NCBI RefSeq assembly: GCF_022023855.1
Contig: NZ_CP059450.1
Coordinates: forward strand, 1,975,001-2,039,000
From: Azospirillum brasilense
GTDB taxonomy: Bacteria > Pseudomonadota > Alphaproteobacteria > Azospirillales > Azospirillaceae
DNA: 64,000 nucleotides
Direction of reading: 5' to 3'
Below the pieces are notes generated by a model. The model ran no database searches. It saw only the letters and a program-made list of their open reading frames with translations, and was not told the DNA's origin. Shown here piece after piece: positions 60,240 through 64,000 of this stretch. Positions within the stretch are counted from its first letter, which is position 1; every line of letters begins with the position of its first letter. Position numbers and translations under genes: made by a program.

Positions 60240-61380
60240 GGACGAGCACTCAGCGACGGAAAACGGTGTGGACGGCCAGGGAAACGGTAATGGCGACGGC
60301 AAGGCGCTGCGGCGGGGCTGGACGACAGGCACCTGCGCCACCGCCGCCGCGCGCGCGGCTTGCGGGGCGCTGTTTTCCGGCGACTTCCCCGATCCGGTGA
60401 CGGTAACCCTGCCCGGCGGCCAGACGCCAGCCTTCGCGCTCGCCTGGACGGACCGCGGCGACGGCTGGGCGGCGGCGGGGGTGGTCAAGGATGCCGGCGA
60501 CGACCCGGACGTCACCCACGGCGCGCTGATCCAAGCCCGCGTCAGCCGCGCCGCGCCCGGCCAGGGCGTCGTCTTCCGCGCGGGCGAGGGGGTGGGCACG
60601 GTGACCCGCCCCGGCCTGCCGGTCCCGGTCGGCGAACCGGCCATCAACCCGGTGCCCCGCGCGATGATCCGCCAAGCGGTCGCGGAGGCCGCGGCGCTGG
60701 CCGGCGAGGCCCCCGACATCGTCGTCGAGGTCTCGGTTGAGAATGGGGAGGCACTGGCCCGCCGCACCATGAATCCGCGGCTGGGCATCCTCGGCGGCCT
60801 GTCGATCCTGGGGACAACGGGGATCGTCGTGCCCTACTCGTGTGCTGCCTGGATCGCCTCGATCCAGCGCGGCGTCGATGTGGCGCGGGCGGCCGGGCTG
60901 AGCCACGTCGCGGCCTGCACCGGCGACACCTCGGAAAAGGCGGTCGTGGCGCGCTACGGCCTGCCCGAGCATGCGCTGCTCGACATGGGCGATTTCGCGG
61001 GCGGCACGCTGAAGTACCTGCGCCGCCACCCGATCCCGCGCCTGACCCTGTGCGGCGGCTTCGCCAAGTTCGGAAAGCTGGCGCGCGGCCTGCTCGACCT
61101 GCATTCCAAGCGCGGCAGCGTCGATCTCGACTGGCTGGCCGACCGCATGGCCGAACTGGGCGCCGCTTCCGACACCGTGGCCGAGGCCCGCACCGCCAAC
61201 ACCGCCGCGCATGTCCTGAGCATCGCCAGGGAGGCCGGCCTGCCGCTGGCCGACCGTGTGGCGGCGCTGGCCCAGCGCACCGCGCTGGACACGCTCGATG
61301 GCGCTCCCGTGGCGGTCGAGGTGCTGGTCACCGACCGCCAAGGCAACATCGTGGGCGGTTCCGGCTGGAGCACCCTTTAG
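60238..61380 (+). CDS. cbiD: cobalt-precorrin-5B C1-methyltransferase-like CbiD
   Basis: 380 residues. Family segments: RRGWTTGTCATAAARAA, GEGVGTVTRPGLPVPVGEPA, NPRLGILGGLSILGTTGIV and CGGFAKFGKLARGLLDLH. In anaerobic B12 synthesis CbiD does the C1 methylation; in several aerobic alphaproteobacteria lacking cobF it is the candidate replacement. The first ~28 residues (DEHSATENGVDGQGNGNGDG) are low-complexity, so a later start (GTG at 60268) is possible. Confidence 0.93.
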   Translation: MDEHSATENGVDGQGNGNGDGKALRRGWTTGTCATAAARAACGALFSGDFPDPVTVTLPGGQTPAFALAWTDRGDGWAAAGVVKDAGDDPDVTHGALIQARVSRAAPGQGVVFRAGEGVGTVTRPGLPVPVGEPAINPVPRAMIRQAVAEAAALAGEAPDIVVEVSVENGEALARRTMNPRLGILGGLSILGTTGIVVPYSCAAWIASIQRGVDVARAAGLSHVAACTGDTSEKAVVARYGLPEHALLDMGDFAGGTLKYLRRHPIPRLTLCGGFAKFGKLARGLLDLHSKRGSVDLDWLADRMAELGAASDTVAEARTANTAAHVLSIAREAGLPLADRVAALAQRTALDTLDGAPVAVEVLVTDRQGNIVGGSGWSTL

Positions 61381-61556
61381 TCCCCTCTCCCCTCTGGGGA
61401 GAGGGTTAGGGTGCGGGGGATGTCGGGGGACAGGAGAGTACGGCAATTGCCGGACCCCCTCACCCCGACCCTCTCCCCGCTTTCGGCGGGCCAAAGGTCC
61501 GCCTGTCGCGTCAGCGCAAACTTCGTTTGCGCGTAAGCGGAGGGGAGAGGGAGTGA
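61381..61556. repeat. REP-like structured intergenic element
   Basis: Contains CCCTCTCCCC-TCT-GGGGAGAGGG (61383-61405), a second CT-rich arm (around 61455-61478) that can pair with 61396-61419, a stem GCGCAAAC-TTC-GTTTGCGC (61514-61532) and a final GGGGAGAGGGAG (61541-61552). Such GA/CT palindromes are common interspersed repeats in proteobacteria. Lies between the convergent cbiD and cobM genes and may serve as a terminator. Confidence 0.75.
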
Positions 61557-61565
61557 AAACCTCCC

Positions 61566-62327
61566 TCACTCCCCCAGCCCCCGGTAGCGGCGCACGTGCG
61601 ACCCGTCGTAGAGCGCGCTGCACCGGAAATCCTCCACCCCCAGCGCTGGGCCGACCAGGATCAGGGCAGTGCGCTCCATCGGCGACTCCGCCACCTGGGC
61701 GGCGATGTCCGCCAGTGTGCCGCGCAGCACCCGCTCCTCCGGCCAACTCGCCCGGTAGACCACCGCCGCCGGGCATTCCGCGCCGTAGAGCGGGGTCAGC
61801 CGCTCCACCACCCGGTCGATGACGTGGATCGACAGGTGGATGGCCAGCGTCGCGCCCGAGCGCCCCAGAACCTCCAGAGTCTCGTTCGCCGGCATGGCCG
61901 AGGCCCGGCCCTCCGTCCGTGTCAAAATCAGCGTCTGGCTGACCTCCGGCAGGGTCAGTTCCCGCCCCAGCGCGGCCGACGCCGCGGCGAAGGCCGGCAC
62001 GCCCGGCGTGATGTCGTAGGGGATGCCCAGTTCGCGCAACGCTCGCGTCTGCTCGCCCAGCGCGCTGTAGACCGACAGGTCGCCGGAATGCAGCCGCGCC
62101 ACGTCCTGCCCGGCCGCATGCGCCGCCTTGAACTCGGCGACGATCTGGTCGAGCGTCAGTGGGGCGGTGTCGACGATCCGGGCGCCCGGCGGGGCGTGGG
62201 CGATGATTTCCCTGGGCACCAGCGACCCGGCGTAGAGGCAGACCGGGCAGGACGCGATCAGGTCGCGCCCGCGCAGGGTCAGCAGGTCGGGCGCGCCCGG
62301 TCCGGCGCCGATGAAATGCACGGTCAT
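61566..62327 (-). CDS. cobM: precorrin-4 C11-methyltransferase
   Basis: 253 residues. SAM-dependent methylation of precorrin-4 at C11. Landmarks: VHFIGAGPGAPDLLTLRG at the N-terminus, RLHSGDLSVYSALGEQ, ITPGVPAFAAASAALGRELT, and VYRASWPEERVLRGTL. Its ATG overlaps the cobE stop (ATGA). Confidence 0.95.
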   Translation of the reverse strand: MTVHFIGAGPGAPDLLTLRGRDLIASCPVCLYAGSLVPREIIAHAPPGARIVDTAPLTLDQIVAEFKAAHAAGQDVARLHSGDLSVYSALGEQTRALRELGIPYDITPGVPAFAAASAALGRELTLPEVSQTLILTRTEGRASAMPANETLEVLGRSGATLAIHLSIHVIDRVVERLTPLYGAECPAAVVYRASWPEERVLRGTLADIAAQVAESPMERTALILVGPALGVEDFRCSALYDGSHVRRYRGLGE

Positions 62328-62734
62328 GCGGAAACTTCCCCAGAAATCGCCAGCGCGCAGGTGGCGCGCGGGGTGGAACGGCGCGGCAGCAGAAGGGTGG
62401 AGCCCGGCCCCGCGGCGGCCAGAGCGGCGGCCTCGGCGACCGAGGCGACACCCACCGCCGCCTCGACGCGGGCGGAACAGGTCTGCACACGGTCCTGAAC
62501 CGCGGCCAACGCTGAATCGTCAACGAACCGGAGCGGAAGGGCGAGCAGGCGCGCCGCGTCCGCAACCCCGGCTTCGTTCCGCTTGTGCATCGGTGCCGCC
62601 AATTGCACGGCGCGGCGCGCGGCCTCGTCCAGCGCGGCCTCCGCGAAGGCGGCGCGGACCAGCCCGGCGATCTCGTCGCCAGGGCAGCCCGCTCGGCAAC
62701 CGATTCCCGCCGCGATGATTCGAGCCGCCGTCAC
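62324..62734 (-). CDS. cobE: cobalamin biosynthesis protein CobE (CbiG C-terminal-like)
   Basis: 136 residues matching the CobE/CbiG_C family: IIAAGIGCRAGCPGDEIAGL, LAAPMHKRNEAGVADAA, LPLRFVDDSALAAV and GSTLLLPRRSTPRATCALA. Acts around precorrin ring contraction or deacylation; exact role in the aerobic path is unclear. The GTG at 62734 was chosen: it overlaps the cobL stop (GTGA) and has GGAG 8 bases upstream. A GTG at 62755 is the longer alternative. Confidence 0.88.
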   Translation of the reverse strand: MTAARIIAAGIGCRAGCPGDEIAGLVRAAFAEAALDEAARRAVQLAAPMHKRNEAGVADAARLLALPLRFVDDSALAAVQDRVQTCSARVEAAVGVASVAEAAALAAAGPGSTLLLPRRSTPRATCALAISGEVSA

Positions 62735-63957
62735 AACGGTTTCTCCGCCAGCCACAGCGTGACCGGCATCAGCGGGCGCCAGCCGGTGAAGCCGCCGATG
62801 GGCGCGGCGCGGCTGACGGCGATCTGCGACAGTTGCCCGCCCAACCGCTTGTGGGTGGCGATCAGCAACGCCTCGCTTTCCAGCGTCGCGGCGTTGGCGA
62901 CGATCCGCCCGCCGGGCTTCAGCGCCGACCAGCAGGCGTCCAGCACGCCGTCGTTGGTCAGCCCGCCGCCGATGAACACGGCGTCCGGCGCCGGCAATCC
63001 GTCCAGCGCCTCCGGCGCCTTGCCGCGCACCAAGTCCAACCCCGGCACGCCGAAGGCGGCGGCGTTGGCCGGAATGCGGGCGGCGCGGTCGGTCTTGTGC
63101 TCAATGGCGATGGCGCGGTTCGTTGGATCGCTCAGCATCCATTCGACGCTGATGGAACCGGAGCCGGCGCCGACGTCCCACAGCAGCTCGCCGCGGCGCG
63201 GGGCCAGCCAGGACAGGGTGACGGCGCGGATTTCGCGCTTGGTGATCTGGCCGTCATGCTCGAACCAGTCGTCGGGCAGGCCCGGCGTGCGGGGCAGGGC
63301 GCGGGCGTGGGGCGCGGTGACGCACTCCACCGCCAGCGTGTTCAGGTCGGCCACGCGCTCCGCCGACCATTCTTCCGCCGTCGCAACGATGCAGCGCTCG
63401 CGCGGTCCGCCCATGGATTCCAGGGCGGTCAGGCGCGACGGGCCGAAGCCGCGCGCCGTCAGCAGAGCCGCCAGCTTGGTCGGGGTCGTTCCGTCCCAGG
63501 AAAGGATGAGAAGCCGCGCCCCCGGTTGCAGATGCGGAATGACCAGCTCCAGCGGGCGTCCGTGCACGGTCAGGGTGCCGCAGTCCTGCAACGGCCAGCC
63601 CAGGCGGGCGGCGGCAAGGCTGAGGGATGACGGGGCCGGAACGATCGACAGTTCCTCAACCGGAACGAGTTTCGCCAGGGTGGCGCCGATGCCGTACCAG
63701 GACGGATCGCCGCTCGCCAGCACGCAGACCCGTTGGCCGCGCCGCTCCAGCAGGGTGGGGTAGGCGTCCGACAGGGGGGAGGGCCAGGGAAGGCGCTCCT
63801 GTCGAGTGGTTTCGGGTACCAGCGCCAGATGGCGGGCACCGCCGGCCAGTAGGTCCGCGCCTTCGACCAGCGCGCGGGCGGCGGACGACAGACCGTCCCA
63901 CCCGTCCTCGCCGATGCCGACGACGCTCAGCCAACGCCCCGGTCCTGTGCTAATCAT
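62731..63957 (-). CDS. cobL: precorrin-6Y C5,15-methyltransferase (decarboxylating)
   Basis: 408 residues, a fusion of CbiE-like (~1-200) and CbiT-like (~210-400) methyltransferases. The CbiE part has VVGIGEDGWDGLS and VCVLASGDPSWYGIG; the CbiT part has the SAM site LLWDVGAGSGSISVEW. ATG 63957 was chosen over a TTG at 63978. It starts only 23 bases from the divergent cobK start. Confidence 0.95.
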   Translation of the reverse strand: MISTGPGRWLSVVGIGEDGWDGLSSAARALVEGADLLAGGARHLALVPETTRQERLPWPSPLSDAYPTLLERRGQRVCVLASGDPSWYGIGATLAKLVPVEELSIVPAPSSLSLAAARLGWPLQDCGTLTVHGRPLELVIPHLQPGARLLILSWDGTTPTKLAALLTARGFGPSRLTALESMGGPRERCIVATAEEWSAERVADLNTLAVECVTAPHARALPRTPGLPDDWFEHDGQITKREIRAVTLSWLAPRRGELLWDVGAGSGSISVEWMLSDPTNRAIAIEHKTDRAARIPANAAAFGVPGLDLVRGKAPEALDGLPAPDAVFIGGGLTNDGVLDACWSALKPGGRIVANAATLESEALLIATHKRLGGQLSQIAVSRAAPIGGFTGWRPLMPVTLWLAEKPL

Positions 63958-63980
63958 GGCGCACCCCAAGGAGGACAAGC

Positions 63981-64000
63981 ATGAAGGCGCTGATTCTGGG
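63981..64000 (+). CDS. cobK: start of a gene, probably precorrin-6A reductase
   Basis: ATG at 63981 with a strong AAGGAGG 6 bases upstream (63968-63974). Only MKALIL is visible, which fits the beginning of CobK/CbiJ reductases and the cobalamin gene context. The rest lies beyond the window, so the name rests on context. Confidence 0.5.

Noticed and set aside
57438..64000. Cobalamin riboswitch in the B12 gene cluster
   Set aside because: I looked for a B12-box-like leader before cobA, cbiD, cobL and cobK. The divergent starts are 23 bases apart or share bases, leaving no room, and no such structure was seen.
1..64000. Prophage, insertion sequence, CRISPR or tRNA genes
   Set aside because: No transposase, integrase, regular spacer array or tRNA cloverleaf was noticed on either strand.

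Overview
The window is very GC-rich, densely packed chromosomal DNA of an Azospirillum-like alphaproteobacterium. The evidence is the gene families present: FlaF-type flagellar regulation, DUF1178, DUF1491, DUF4175 (TIGR02302), HIG1-type twin-TM and DUF4142 proteins, the order tlpA / argH-lipoprotein-lysA, and a partly aerobic cobalamin pathway. The genus is inferred from style and gene content, not from a marker gene. I saw no rRNA, tRNA, CRISPR array, insertion sequence or prophage.

Layout. 1-2460: 3' part of dxs and an HD-domain protein. 2740-5659: a signalling cassette of a single-domain response regulator, a cobalamin-binding protein with the W-x9-EH signature of B12 photoreceptors, and a soluble histidine kinase. 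5793-11753: ExoD, a CorC/HlyC-type transporter, rodA and the large DUF4175 protein. 12035-12987: an orphan gene with an ADP-ribosyltransferase-like pattern and a bacteriohemerythrin. 13078-16663: lysA, a small LptM-like lipoprotein and argH, linked by 4-base overlaps, with tlpA divergent. 16725-21863: a hydrolase, DUF4142, the etfB-etfA-hbd operon with a clear sigma70 promoter, a cob(I)alamin adenosyltransferase and a twin-TM protein. 22007-26919: a Tat-exported GH1 glucosidase, small envelope proteins, DUF1178, nth, and an AhpD-like protein behind an AT-rich operator array.

26943-35325: an ABC transporter for branched-chain amino acids or related ligands (binding protein plus livHMG, no livF), interleaved with two TPR-glycosyltransferases and an L,D-transpeptidase. 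35479-39479: a chemoreceptor, lptF and a heptosyltransferase-like GT9. 39572-47152: the flagellar block flaF, flgL, flgK and flgE. FlgE is giant and carries about six diverged copies of a module also found in FlgL. 47458-53563: a third TPR-glycosyltransferase, DUF1491, and a two-gene unit of a metal-site-less 5'-nucleotidase and a membrane histidine kinase. 54007-57428: a MocR regulator, an AhpD-like protein, and a divergent TetR/SDR pair with matching operators.

57438-64000: a cobalamin biosynthesis cluster (bluB, cobB, cobA, cbiD, cobM, cobE, cobL, start of cobK) with overlapping reading frames and one pair of divergent start codons sharing CATG.

The strongest leads for new biology are: (1) the putative B12 light-sensing two-component cassette; (2) the periplasmic pseudo-nucleotidase co-encoded with a sensor kinase; (3) the module cassette shared by FlgE and FlgL; (4) the small ART-like orphan inserted in a normally conserved lysA neighbourhood.
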